NCBI GenBank assembly: GCA_947499005.1
Contig: CANMML010000004.1
Span: 1 to 64,000 of the forward strand
DNA from: an uncultured Aquimarina sp.
GTDB lineage: Bacteria; Bacteroidota; Bacteroidia; Flavobacteriales; Flavobacteriaceae
Reading direction: 5' to 3'
Length of the DNA stretch: 64,000 nt
The translations under genes were made by a program, and so were the position numbers. The notes below the pieces were generated by a model. The model ran no database searches. It saw only the letters and a list, made by a program, of their open reading frames with translations, and was not told where the DNA came from. Shown one piece after another: positions 1-6,561 of this stretch. Within the stretch, counting starts at the first letter, position 1. Each line of letters starts with the position of its first letter.

Positions 1-70
1 AACGATTTTAAACTTGCAAAACTCCTTAAGATTTATGCCCTTACCTTTGTAGCGACACAGGGCGGATTAC
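1..70 (-). other. 5' edge of a further gene cassette
   Basis: Read on the minus strand, this stretch follows the GTTAAAG end of the attC-like site at 71-240 and should be the start of the next cassette, which continues beyond the window. No start codon with a convincing reading frame is visible in these 70 bases. It implies that the cassette array extends left of the window. Confidence 0.4.
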
Positions 71-240
71 CTTTAACGCCAAATATATGAATCGGAGCAA
101 GGCTAGTATACCTGAACCAATTGATTTATCTGCGCATTTTTATTTCTTGTTTAATGTATAAAAATCTAGCGCCATTGCAAAAAGGAAATGACCTTTGGAT
201 CTAGCACTAAATTGCTCTGATTTCATATATAATGTTAGGC
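71..240 (-). repeat. attC-like recombination site (family C), 170 bp
   Basis: The site runs from CTTTAAC (71-77) to GTTAGGC (234-240). Its outer arms pair: ATATATGAATCGGAGC at 82-97 folds against GCTCTGATTTCATATAT at 215-231, with one unpaired T and one G-T wobble on the plus strand. The terminal heptamers resemble the RYYYAAC/GTTRRRY core sites of integron attC sites, although CTTTAAC misses the first purine. It lies 11 bases past the stop of the 151-aa cassette gene. The interior differs from the other four sites, so it is a third family. Confidence 0.7.
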
Positions 241-251
241 ACTTTTGTTTT

Positions 252-707
252 TCACCACCCAGGTCCGAGTTTTTCATTCGGTTCAGGTTCAATAACACTC
301 ATATGGTTTAATTCTATTGGATTTTCACCTTTCTTAATTCTTTTATGCATATCCAATAATATAGTTAAGAGAGAAATAATTCCCTCATTTTCATTATTGT
401 CTTCAACTTTTAATTTCGTCAGAGCTTTTTGTGCCGCTTCCCAGAAAAAATCTCGGTTTTTAGGAGCGAAGGATCTCAAGTCAAAATTGAACATTATATT
501 TTCATTTTCTCTAATAAACCCTCCATATCCATTATATTCATCTCCAATTTCTCTTCTATAAACAAATTTTTCCAAGTAGTTATAAAATTCTTCGGCTCCT
601 TTTGTTGTTTTGAGTTCCTCAGTTATAAGTTTTAACATATACGCCACCCACGTCCACCTTTTTGCGAAACCACGTCCATCCTCTAATGTCCAAAATGCTG
701 ATGCCAT
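252..707 (-). CDS. Hypothetical cassette protein, 151 aa
   Basis: I do not recognise this protein. It has no signal peptide or membrane segment and is probably cytoplasmic. It is rich in charged residues and aromatics, with a probable helical N-terminus and a C-terminal tail rich in proline, glutamate and glycine. The ATG at 707 lies 13 bases after the GTTAGGC that ends the preceding attC-like site, and the stop is 11 bases before the next site. The gene therefore fills its cassette almost completely, as is normal for integron cassettes. The leader after GTTAGGC (ACAATTAA) is shared with the first cassette at 5299, which supports this start. No cassette-internal promoter is evident. Confidence 0.75.
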   Translation of the reverse strand: MASAFWTLEDGRGFAKRWTWVAYMLKLITEELKTTKGAEEFYNYLEKFVYRREIGDEYNGYGGFIRENENIMFNFDLRSFAPKNRDFFWEAAQKALTKLKVEDNNENEGIISLLTILLDMHKRIKKGENPIELNHMSVIEPEPNEKLGPGW

Positions 708-720
708 TTTATTTAATTGT

Positions 721-917
721 GCCTAACGGTGAATATATGCATTCGTGCGAGCGGAAATTCAAGGGATTTCTGGTGTAGCACGAGTGCATATCTTTTTGTT
801 TGACGCTAACTTAATTCAAACCAGCGACTAATCAAAATTATATGCACGGCTTAGCAAAAAGAAACCATACATTAACTCAAAAAGATTACTTCGCATGATG
901 TATATATAGTGTTGTGC
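721..917 (-). repeat. attC-like recombination site (family B), 197 bp
   Basis: The site is bounded by GCCTAAC (721-727) and GTTGTGC (911-917). The arm ATATATGCATTCGTGCG (733-749) pairs with CGCATGATGTATATAT (892-907) on the plus strand, with G-T wobbles and one unpaired C. The interior motif GCTAACTTAATTCAAA near 806-820 and the following AGCGACTAATCAAAAT are shared with the site at 2632-2827. It separates the acetyltransferase cassette from the 151-aa gene cassette. Confidence 0.8.
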
Positions 918-925
918 GTTTTTTA

Positions 926-1411
926 TTATTTATTGATTAATTGCCAGTAGCCTACATCAATCCATTTATCAAATTTATATCCAACTTCTATAAAATGTGC
1001 TGCTTTAGTGTATCCAAATTTTTTATGAAGAGCAACACTGGCTTCATTCGGAAGAGCAATACCGCTAATTATTGAATGAATTTTCATTTCTTTTATTCTA
1101 TCGAGTAACTCCTGATAGAGTAATGTTCCAATACCTTTACCTTTCTGATTATGATTTAAATATACAGTTGTTTCAGTTGTGTTATTATATGCACATCTTG
1201 ACTTCCATTTACTAGCATATGCATATCCTAATATTTTATCATCTTCCTCATATACAATCCAAGGATATTTGGAAGCTATAGTGCTGATTCTTTTCTCTAT
1301 CTCACTTTCGGTAACAGGCTCAGTTTCGAAAGTAATTACTGTATTGACAATATAGTAGTTGTATATCTCTGCTATTTTTTTTGAATCAAGTTTAGTTACA
1401 TCTCTAATCAT
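926..1411 (-). CDS. GNAT N-acetyltransferase, phosphinothricin acetyltransferase-like
   Basis: This 161-aa protein belongs to the GCN5-related N-acetyltransferases, close to the phosphinothricin acetyltransferase (PAT/Bar) group. It begins MIRDVTKLDSKKIAEIYNYY and continues with a TFETEPV motif typical of that group. The acetyl-CoA-binding loop is visible as QKGKGIGTLLY around residues 88-98, followed by the ASVALHKKFGY motif near the C-terminus. Such enzymes acetylate the amino group of small molecules such as amino acid analogues or antibiotics; the substrate here is unknown. It is the only gene of its cassette: ATG 25 bases after one attC-like site, stop 8 bases before the next. GNAT genes are frequent integron cargo. 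Confidence 0.85.
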   Translation of the reverse strand: MIRDVTKLDSKKIAEIYNYYIVNTVITFETEPVTESEIEKRISTIASKYPWIVYEEDDKILGYAYASKWKSRCAYNNTTETTVYLNHNQKGKGIGTLLYQELLDRIKEMKIHSIISGIALPNEASVALHKKFGYTKAAHFIEVGYKFDKWIDVGYWQLINK

Positions 1412-1436
1412 AAGAATTTAAGATAGCAAATATTAC

Positions 1437-1629
1437 GCACAACGTTGATTATAAGAAACGTAGGGCAGAGGAAAGCTCTAACTTTACGTTTATAACTAAG
1501 CCAAATATACTATTTTGTGTTTATCTTCAATATTGAAATACCAAATTTTATATTTGGCGACATAGCGGATTAGCCCAAATCTTTCGAATGATCACAAGCT
1601 TCCCTATGTTTTTTTATATGGTGTTGTAC
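1437..1629 (-). repeat. attC-like recombination site (family A), 193 bp
   Basis: The site runs from GCACAAC (1437-1443) to GTTGTAC (1623-1629). The arms TATAAGAAACGTAGGG and CCCTATGTTTTTTTATA pair on the plus strand with G-T wobbles and one unpaired T. The interior from about 1490 to 1565, including the perfect stem GCCAAATATA/TATATTTGGC region and a central TTCAATATTGAA palindrome, is nearly identical to the site at 3209-3401. It ends the cassette carrying the two small membrane proteins. Confidence 0.8.
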
Positions 1630-1633
1630 AATG

Positions 1634-2125
1634 TTAGTTTTTCCATCCTTTTTTAATAACAAAATAGGAGTACAAAGATTTTATAACATTTGTCAAATAA
1701 TGATAAATACCAACAAAAAACAGAATTAGAGAAACAAATATATAAACCATTATTAATTGGCTAATTTTGGTATCTCCATATCTGTCCGTAGGATAATATT
1801 TGTCAAGAACTGGTACTAAAAGAATCACTAAAACAAAAGAATTTACAAACCAATAATTAAGAATCGTTTTTCTGTCGATTAAGTAAAAGCTAGCTTTGAA
1901 TTCAATAACGAGATATATAATTCCCACTATTATTTGTAGTATAGCTATCAGGTTAAAAAAGTCAGATTCATAAAATTCACCTGCACTAAATCTTTTCCCT
2001 AGATTGGCATTTGGGACATTTGAAAAAATCATTTTGGAGTATAGAAGTATTAAAAAACCTGTTAATATGAATAATATTCCATATCTAAATGTAGTACTTC
2101 TAAACTTTTCCTTTAGGTCTATCAT
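1634..2125 (-). CDS. Small integral membrane protein, 163 aa (cassette-borne)
   Basis: I do not recognise the family. Four hydrophobic stretches are visible: about residues 15-33 (FILTGFLILLYS), 55-75 (FNLIAILQIIVGIIYLVI), 92-110 (FVNSFVLVILLVPVL) and 125-145 (LIMVYIFVSLILFFVGIYHYL), ending in a basic lysine-rich tail. This suggests a four-helix inner membrane protein. The ATG follows the stop of the 157-aa gene by one base, so the two are translationally linked and almost certainly work together. The stop lies four bases before the attC-like site, making the pair a two-gene cassette. No enzyme motif is visible. Confidence 0.7.
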   Translation of the reverse strand: MIDLKEKFRSTTFRYGILFILTGFLILLYSKMIFSNVPNANLGKRFSAGEFYESDFFNLIAILQIIVGIIYLVIEFKASFYLIDRKTILNYWFVNSFVLVILLVPVLDKYYPTDRYGDTKISQLIMVYIFVSLILFFVGIYHYLTNVIKSLYSYFVIKKGWKN

Positions 2126-2126
2126 G

Positions 2127-2600
2127 TTATTGTTTTTCCGATTTTTTGTTAAATCTATTGCGGTATATTTTAATCAAATACTCCAGTCTCAATGCTGTTA
2201 TGTCTAAATCATTTATTAATATTTCTCTTTTACCTTGCTTAGAGTTAATAATTAAGTACTCCTTTTGAATTACTGAATTAGAATAATTTGGTTTCACAAT
2301 TACCTCTGCTTTTTCTATGTTAGACCATTTAATCAAGCGACTATTTTGAGGAGTTATTCCCTTTTCTGATAGTTTTAATAAGATTTTTGGAGATTTATTG
2401 GCCTTTTTGATGTTACTATAAATACCATAGATCATTACAAAAATTAAAACAATTGAAAAGTATCTTATTTCAGATTGAACTGTAAACAATTTAAAAATGA
2501 AAAACATCATAAGTCCCACCCAAATGAAGTTCTCAAGCCATAGTTTTAGTTTAGAAGGACTTACAATAGTTTCTTTAGGAGCATAGGTGTTTCCTTCCAT
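2127..2600 (-). CDS. Membrane protein with two N-terminal helices and a PH-like cytoplasmic domain, 157 aa
   Basis: Two adjacent hydrophobic segments at about residues 22-42 and 48-64 form a hairpin anchor. The remaining 90 residues are predicted beta-rich (LLKLSEKGITPQNSRLIKW, KAEVIV, KEYLIINSKQ, KREILINDLDI). This pattern is typical of bacterial PH-like (YdbS/STM3941-type) membrane proteins, but I assign that only tentatively. The gene starts about 30 bases after the attC-like site at 2632 and is followed with one base of spacing by the four-helix membrane protein. The pair forms one cassette. Confidence 0.65.
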   Translation of the reverse strand: MEGNTYAPKETIVSPSKLKLWLENFIWVGLMMFFIFKLFTVQSEIRYFSIVLIFVMIYGIYSNIKKANKSPKILLKLSEKGITPQNSRLIKWSNIEKAEVIVKPNYSNSVIQKEYLIINSKQGKREILINDLDITALRLEYLIKIYRNRFNKKSEKQ

Positions 2601-2631
2601 TTTTTAATCGGTATTAAGAATGTGAAATATT

Positions 2632-2827
2632 GTACAACGTTGAATGTATATTTTCGTGCGTTGCAGAAATTCAGAGAATTTCAAGGTTAGCACAAGTACA
2701 TACTTTTTGTTAGTTGCTAACTTAATTCAAAGTAGCGACTAATCAAAATGGTATGTGCGACTACCATGATAAAAATCAGATCTCGATTGGGTAAACTGCT
2801 GCGCATGAAATATACATATTGTTAGCC
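2632..2827 (-). repeat. attC-like recombination site (family B), 196 bp
   Basis: The site is bounded by GTACAAC (2632-2638) and GTTAGCC (2821-2827). ATGTATATTTTCGTGCG (2644-2660) pairs with CGCATGAAATATACAT on the plus strand, with the same unpaired C and flanking G-T wobbles as in the site at 721-917. Several stem positions differ between the two sites with compensating changes. The interior GCTAACTTAATTCAAA motif is shared. It closes the ORF-less cassette. Confidence 0.8.
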
Positions 2828-2880
2828 CCCGTTCTTTTAATTATTCGGCAATCCCGATTTTTATCACAGCAAGTATTCCA

Positions 2881-2935
2881 ATACAAAGGCGTACCACGAT
2901 AAAAGCACAGTTGATGAAATATAGAGCCTTTGTAT
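2881..2935. repeat. Hairpin repeat copy 1 inside the ORF-less cassette
   Basis: A perfect 10-bp stem, ATACAAAGGC (2881-2890) with GCCTTTGTAT (2926-2935), encloses a 35-base loop starting GTACCACGATAAAA. The loop has exactly the length of that in copy 2 and 28 of 35 positions agree, while the stem bases differ in a pairing-preserving way. An upstream AGCAAGTAT motif (2869-2877) is also shared. Confidence 0.7.
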
Positions 2936-3090
2936 CCTGGTTTTGTCAACTGCATTAGGAGAAAGTCACCGCTAGAATCCGCTGATCTCTGATAAAGTAT
3001 TTATGAAGCTTTTAAAACCAAACGATGCAGTGATAACTCTGACCTCAAAAGCTTGGTATGGTGACTCAGAATTTTAAAGCAAGTATACCT

Positions 3091-3143
3091 ATCAAAAGCG
3101 TACCACGATAAAAACAAATTTGATGTTTTATTGAGCTTTTGAT
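3091..3143. repeat. Hairpin repeat copy 2 inside the ORF-less cassette
   Basis: The stem ATCAAAAGC (3091-3099) pairs with GCTTTTGAT (3135-3143) around a 35-base loop (3100-3134) starting GTACCACGATAAAA. Relative to copy 1, three stem positions have changed on both sides, keeping the pairs. An AGCAAGTAT motif precedes it at 3079-3087. Confidence 0.7.
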
Positions 3144-3208
3144 CGTAGGGTTGGGAGAGGAGATTGATGGTTGTAATTAGCCTTTATTCAAAACTCGATT
3201 TTATGGGG

Positions 3209-3401
3209 GCTTAACGGTGAGTATAAGAAACGTAGGGCAGAGGGTTTGCTCTAACTCCAGGTTTATAACTAAGCCAAATATAATGTTTTGTGTTTATCTT
3301 CAATATTGAAATACCAAATTTTATATTTGGCGACATAGCAGATAAGCATGAACCTTTGGAACCATTTTATACCGCCCTATGTTTTTTATACAGTGTTAGG
3401 C
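3209..3401 (-). repeat. attC-like recombination site (family A), 193 bp
   Basis: The site runs from GCTTAAC (3209-3215) to GTTAGGC (3395-3401), both fitting the integron core consensus. TATAAGAAACGTAGGGC (3222-3238) pairs completely with GCCCTATGTTTTTTATA (3374-3390) on the plus strand, using two G-T wobbles that become A-C mismatches on the other strand. An inner perfect 10-bp stem GCCAAATATA/TATATTTGGC surrounds a TTCAATATTGAA palindrome. It ends the two-gene DGQHR cassette, 8 bases past the stop. Confidence 0.85.
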
Positions 3402-3408
3402 ATAGTTT

Positions 3409-4647
3409 TTATTGGAGTTCTAATCTTTCTTTTAATTCACGATATAGGCGTACTTGGAATCCTTCAGAACCACCACGACCATATTCCCCCATTTTGGAAA
3501 ATAAGTTTTCAGCAGTCTGTTGATCAATTAAATTAAATTTAGATCGCAGTATATTCGATACTTTATTTTCATCTTCAATCTCTTCAGTTAGTGGGTAAAC
3601 ATCTTTAATCAACCGGAATAGAGCCCCCATACCCGTTGTTTTACAAAGAATGTATTTATAAGAATAAGCAGAATAAACTTCATTGCCGTCTTTCAAAACT
3701 CTTTCTGGCCAACAGGCAGAATAAATTTCTTCAATTATTCTAAAATATTGTTTTAGAAATTTGGCAATTATTAGAAACCTTTCTCCTCCAAGGATATAGT
3801 TCCCATATAACTCATGCCAAACACCACCTTCTTTGAAGTGGATCAGTAATTTTTCGACAAAAAATGCTTGGGAGAATAAACCATATCCCTTTCCTAGTAA
3901 TTTGATCATGTCCTTGAGAGGAGAGTCAAAACTATTTTGCATATGTAAAGCAAGAAAATGAGCTAATTGAATTTCATTTTTCTCTTTTGCTGCTGATCCA
4001 AAAATATCATAATACAAAGATTTATTAACTGGCTTTTGATTGAAATTGACATTAGCAAATACCTCAGCTACTTGATAAGAGTCATACCCAAGTAATATTG
4101 TACTTATAAATTGAAAATTTGAAATTTTCTTTTTTAAATTGTCATCAGTGGTTTGTTCGTAGTATTTTTTTAGTCCATAAAATCTATGTTGACCATCAAC
4201 TATTAAACAAATTGCCTTAGTTTTAGGTATATAAATTGATGTTGTCTCATCATTCTTTACCGCGAAGCATGAAGACATTCCTTCATAATAGAGATCATTT
4301 ATTTGATTTTCGTTTAGATCTTCAGAATTATCTTCATTTAGATCTAATGATAATATTACAGATGAGGGAAAAATGATTCCTTCACTATCATTATCCAGAG
4401 CCTTGTCAAGGTAATTCCCAATTTGATTCAGTTTTGAATTATTTAAATGTCTTTGAAATTCTTCTTCAAAATCTATGATTTGAGATTTAGTTTTTTCTCC
4501 AAATGGATCTATCGAACTTTCTTTCCTCTCGGTTAGTCTGTGAATTTGTAAAAGTTCTTTAAAAGTTATTCTTCCATTAAAAACCGCACCTGACTTACTG
4601 TTAAGTTGAAGAACTTCAAGAGTCGTTATTTTCGTAAAGTTTTTCAT
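3409..4647 (-). CDS. DGQHR domain protein (DndB-like)
   Basis: This 412-aa protein carries the signature VDGQHRFYGLKKY around residue 150 that defines the DGQHR family. Members include DndB-type proteins linked to DNA phosphorothioate modification and other DNA-related accessory islands. Further family-like features are a conserved FANVNFNQKPVNKSLYYD segment downstream of DGQHR and a long helical C-terminus. The family is cytoplasmic and its biochemical activity is poorly defined. I chose ATG 4647, one base after the upstream stop (TAA-T-ATG); the longer frame would need a TTG start. It forms a two-gene cassette with the coiled-coil membrane protein, suggesting a joint, possibly defensive, function. 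No dnd modification genes are present in the window. Confidence 0.8.
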   Translation of the reverse strand: MKNFTKITTLEVLQLNSKSGAVFNGRITFKELLQIHRLTERKESSIDPFGEKTKSQIIDFEEEFQRHLNNSKLNQIGNYLDKALDNDSEGIIFPSSVILSLDLNEDNSEDLNENQINDLYYEGMSSCFAVKNDETTSIYIPKTKAICLIVDGQHRFYGLKKYYEQTTDDNLKKKISNFQFISTILLGYDSYQVAEVFANVNFNQKPVNKSLYYDIFGSAAKEKNEIQLAHFLALHMQNSFDSPLKDMIKLLGKGYGLFSQAFFVEKLLIHFKEGGVWHELYGNYILGGERFLIIAKFLKQYFRIIEEIYSACWPERVLKDGNEVYSAYSYKYILCKTTGMGALFRLIKDVYPLTEEIEDENKVSNILRSKFNLIDQQTAENLFSKMGEYGRGGSEGFQVRLYRELKERLELQ

Positions 4648-4648
4648 A

Positions 4649-5299
4649 TTATTTATTATCAAAAGGGTTTTTATTTGACTTAGGTGTTTTTATAACATCA
4701 TTTAATTTGGGTCTTTGTTTTCCTCTTGTCACTGTAAAAGAGTTAGAAGCCTCTTCTGAAAACCGTTCTAGATTGTTGATTTTGTCTTTAAGTTCAGTTA
4801 TTTCTGCTTCATATTTTAATCTAACTATTTCGTCAACTTCCGTATTTATTTTTTTCTTGATAGATTGACTTTCTTCTTTTAGTTTTTCTTTTATCGCTTG
4901 ACTTTCCTCATTTAATTTTTCAGAAAGGTTTTTTCTAATTGAATTGATTGAATTGTAACCAAAGAAACCTATGAATATTGCAAACAATGTTAATCCTATC
5001 GCTATGATTTCTACTATTAATTGTAGTTTTGAAAGAGCAGAGTCATAGTGTTTTTGCTTTTGATCAAGTGTTTTCTCAAAAAGTTCATTGTACTGGGAAT
5101 GTTTTATAGAGAGATTAAGAGTGTCATATTGTATTACTCTTAATTCCTTTTCAATAATTGTGTCTATTACTTTTACAACCTTCTTTTCGTAGATTGTGTC
5201 AATTATTTCAATGGTCTCCGTTACCCGAGTAGTATCTTGACAATGAATCTTAGAGAGAAAGAGCTGAAATAATATAAGTAGATAGATTTTTTTCATCAT
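4649..5299 (-). CDS. Membrane-anchored coiled-coil protein, 216 aa (first cassette)
   Basis: The protein starts with a signal-like hydrophobic segment (residues 3-20). An extracytoplasmic stretch rich in V, I, D, T and K follows (about 21-90), then one transmembrane helix (about 93-115, LIVEIIAIGLTLFAIFIGFFGY). A long charged coiled coil (about 118-180) contains two near-repeats of KLxEESQxIK, and the tail is basic. This predicts an envelope protein with a cytoplasmic coiled coil. I do not recognise a named family. It is the first gene after the attI-like site, with ATG 13 bases past GTTAGGC (a second in-frame ATG follows directly). The DGQHR gene begins one base after its stop, so the two are probably co-translated partners. 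Confidence 0.7.
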   Translation of the reverse strand: MMKKIYLLILFQLFLSKIHCQDTTRVTETIEIIDTIYEKKVVKVIDTIIEKELRVIQYDTLNLSIKHSQYNELFEKTLDQKQKHYDSALSKLQLIVEIIAIGLTLFAIFIGFFGYNSINSIRKNLSEKLNEESQAIKEKLKEESQSIKKKINTEVDEIVRLKYEAEITELKDKINNLERFSEEASNSFTVTRGKQRPKLNDVIKTPKSNKNPFDNK

Positions 5300-5312
5300 T
5301 CTTGTTAATTGT

Positions 5313-5319
5313 GCCTAAC
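5313..5319 (-). other. attI-like insertion point (GTTAGGC core)
   Basis: The heptamer GCCTAAC on the plus strand (GTTAGGC on the gene strand) is identical to the core ends of several attC-like sites. It sits between the integrase stop (5355) and the first cassette. It has no partner arm on the integrase side, as expected for an attI site rather than an attC site. The next bases (ACAATTAA) match those after the same heptamer at 721. Confidence 0.65.
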
Positions 5320-5325
5320 AACCGT

Positions 5326-5349
5326 ATAACACACATTAATGTGTGTTAT
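5326..5349. repeat. Perfect 24-bp palindrome beside the attI-like core
   Basis: ATAACACACATT is followed directly by its exact reverse complement, giving a perfect 24-bp dyad. It lies 5 bases downstream of the integrase stop and 6 bases from the GTTAGGC core. It could be a recombinase binding site of attI, an operator, or part of a transcription terminator for the integrase. No T-run follows, so a simple terminator is less likely. Confidence 0.7.
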
Positions 5350-5354
5350 TTCCA

Positions 5355-6485
5355 TTACAAATCTAATGGGTTTTTAATATTTTGCAAATGATTTGTGGCT
5401 ACATGGGTATAAATTTCGGTGGTTTTGCTCGAATTATGACCAAGTAATATCTGAATATTTCTCAAATTAGTACCATTCTCTAAAAGATGTGTTGCAAAAC
5501 TGTGCCTAAGTGTATGAGGAGTCACCTTTTTAGATACCCGGGCTTTCATAGCTGCTCTTTTAACAATATTATCAATACTAGTACGGCTATAGGCGACACC
5601 TGTAGGTGATTCAAATAGGTATTTTTTGGGCTGCCAGACCTTGTAATATATTCTAAGATCCCTTAATGTATTTTTCGATAGTAAAGTAACACGATCTTTA
5701 TTTCCTTTAGCTTGTTTAACCATGACAACCATACGATTACTGTCTATATCGCAGATTTTCAAATTGAGCAGTTCACTTTTTCGAAGGCCAGAACCGTATA
5801 ATAAACTTAAAATACATTTATGCTTAACATTAGTAGTCAGCTCAATCATTTTAAAAATCTCGCTTTTAGATAAAACCGTTGGAAGTTTTTGTTTTTTCCT
5901 TGGGCGCTCGATACTATAAAAGCGATTAGGCATCCCTAAGACAACCTCGTAGTAAAACTTAATACAATTTATAGATTGATTAATATAACTGTCCGACTTT
6001 TTTTGTTGAATTAGATATTTCAAATAAGTTCTAATATCCTGTTCACTTAATTCTTGTAAAGCCCTTCCAGGAAATGAATTCATGAATTTTTCGAAAAGTG
6101 TAATATAGATTCTGCAAGTATTAAAAGAATACTGTTTTAATTCTAACTTATCTAAAAACAATTGAGGAACCACCTGATAATTAGAAGTAGGAACTCTTTT
6201 TCTATACTGCTCCAAAGAAATCATTTCATTATTCCTAATAACCTTTTCTTTAAAAAAGTGATTCCCATTTATCCACGCAATACCCCTAAAAATATCAAAT
6301 ATTTCATCTAGGTTTTTCTTATTGTTGGATATATAGGCCATTTGAAATTTATTATTCCATTTAGGTTCGGGCAATTGTTTAATTAAGGCTTGTATTACCT
6401 TATCGGGATAAAACTGAATGCCAATCTTTTTTTCACCATTAATAAGTAAATGTTTTAACGTAATATGTTTTTGTAAATGATTCAT
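5355..6485 (-). CDS. Tyrosine recombinase, candidate integron-like cassette integrase
   Basis: This 376-aa protein has an N-terminal extension (about 1-100), a SAM-like core-binding domain (about 103-185) and a catalytic domain (about 200-370). All active residues are visible: R235 (GSGLRKSELL), K260 (QAKGNKDR), H324 and R327 (HTLRHSF), H350 (LLGH), and nucleophile Y359 (EIYTH). The K-to-H interval is 64 residues, like XerD (K172-H244). It is much shorter than in IntI1 (K171-H277), so the IntI-specific insertion is absent, although the C-terminal NPLDL resembles the SPLD end of IntI proteins. Its 3' end faces the cassettes, the reverse of the classical integron layout. The start codon sits in a hairpin (6481-6508). 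Confidence 0.85.
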   Translation of the reverse strand: MNHLQKHITLKHLLINGEKKIGIQFYPDKVIQALIKQLPEPKWNNKFQMAYISNNKKNLDEIFDIFRGIAWINGNHFFKEKVIRNNEMISLEQYRKRVPTSNYQVVPQLFLDKLELKQYSFNTCRIYITLFEKFMNSFPGRALQELSEQDIRTYLKYLIQQKKSDSYINQSINCIKFYYEVVLGMPNRFYSIERPRKKQKLPTVLSKSEIFKMIELTTNVKHKCILSLLYGSGLRKSELLNLKICDIDSNRMVVMVKQAKGNKDRVTLLSKNTLRDLRIYYKVWQPKKYLFESPTGVAYSRTSIDNIVKRAAMKARVSKKVTPHTLRHSFATHLLENGTNLRNIQILLGHNSSKTTEIYTHVATNHLQNIKNPLDL

Positions 6486-6508
6486 TTATGGTAAAATTCA
6501 TAAATGAA
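6481..6508 (-). promoter_or_regulatory. Hairpin enclosing the integrase start codon
   Basis: TTCATTTATG (6481-6490) and CATAAATGAA (6499-6508) are perfect 10-bp reverse complements separated by 8 bases. On the mRNA the integrase ATG (6485-6483) lies inside one arm. This could hide the start codon from ribosomes, or act at DNA level as an operator for a dimeric repressor. Confidence 0.6.
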
Positions 6509-6525
6509 ATAAACTTAAACCATAT

Positions 6526-6550
6526 ATTAGTCACATAATATTCGACTAAT
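6526..6550. promoter_or_regulatory. Inverted repeat in the divergent integrase/zinc-finger intergenic region
   Basis: ATTAGTC (6526-6532) and GACTAAT (6544-6550) form a 7-bp inverted repeat with an 11-base spacer. It lies midway between the integrase and the divergent zinc-finger gene, a position suited to an operator controlling both promoters. Confidence 0.4.
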
Positions 6551-6561
6551 AATCATTTGTA

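Larger units (their letters stand above)
2828..3208 (-). other. ORF-less cassette (about 380 bp) with twin hairpin repeats
   Basis: Between two attC-like sites there is no credible gene on either strand. Short frames exist but are not consistent between the two internal repeat copies. The cassette instead holds two related hairpin elements about 210 bases apart (entered separately) plus a third 8-bp inverted repeat (AAGCTTTT 3006-3013 / AAAAGCTT 3047-3054). It may encode a structured RNA or a DNA regulatory element; this is inference. Confidence 0.55.

Noticed and set aside
2828-3208. Short protein genes in the ORF-less cassette (for example a minus-strand frame starting MQLTKPGYKGS)
   Set aside because: The two repeat copies are read in different frames and the conserved part is a structured stem-loop, so no coding claim is made.
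3290-3536. Plus-strand ORFs of 62-77 aa
   Set aside because: They run across the attC-like site at 3209-3401 into the antisense of the DGQHR gene; composition is not protein-like.
3409-4662. TTG start for the DGQHR gene at 4662
   Set aside because: It overlaps the upstream gene; ATG 4647 follows the stop by one base and is better supported.
5326-5349. Integrase terminator
   Set aside because: The palindrome has no loop or T-run; an att or operator role is at least as likely, so it was not called a terminator.
5355-6485. Classical IntI integron integrase
   Set aside because: The K-to-H interval lacks the IntI-specific insertion and the gene is reversed relative to the cassettes; hence 'integron-like'.
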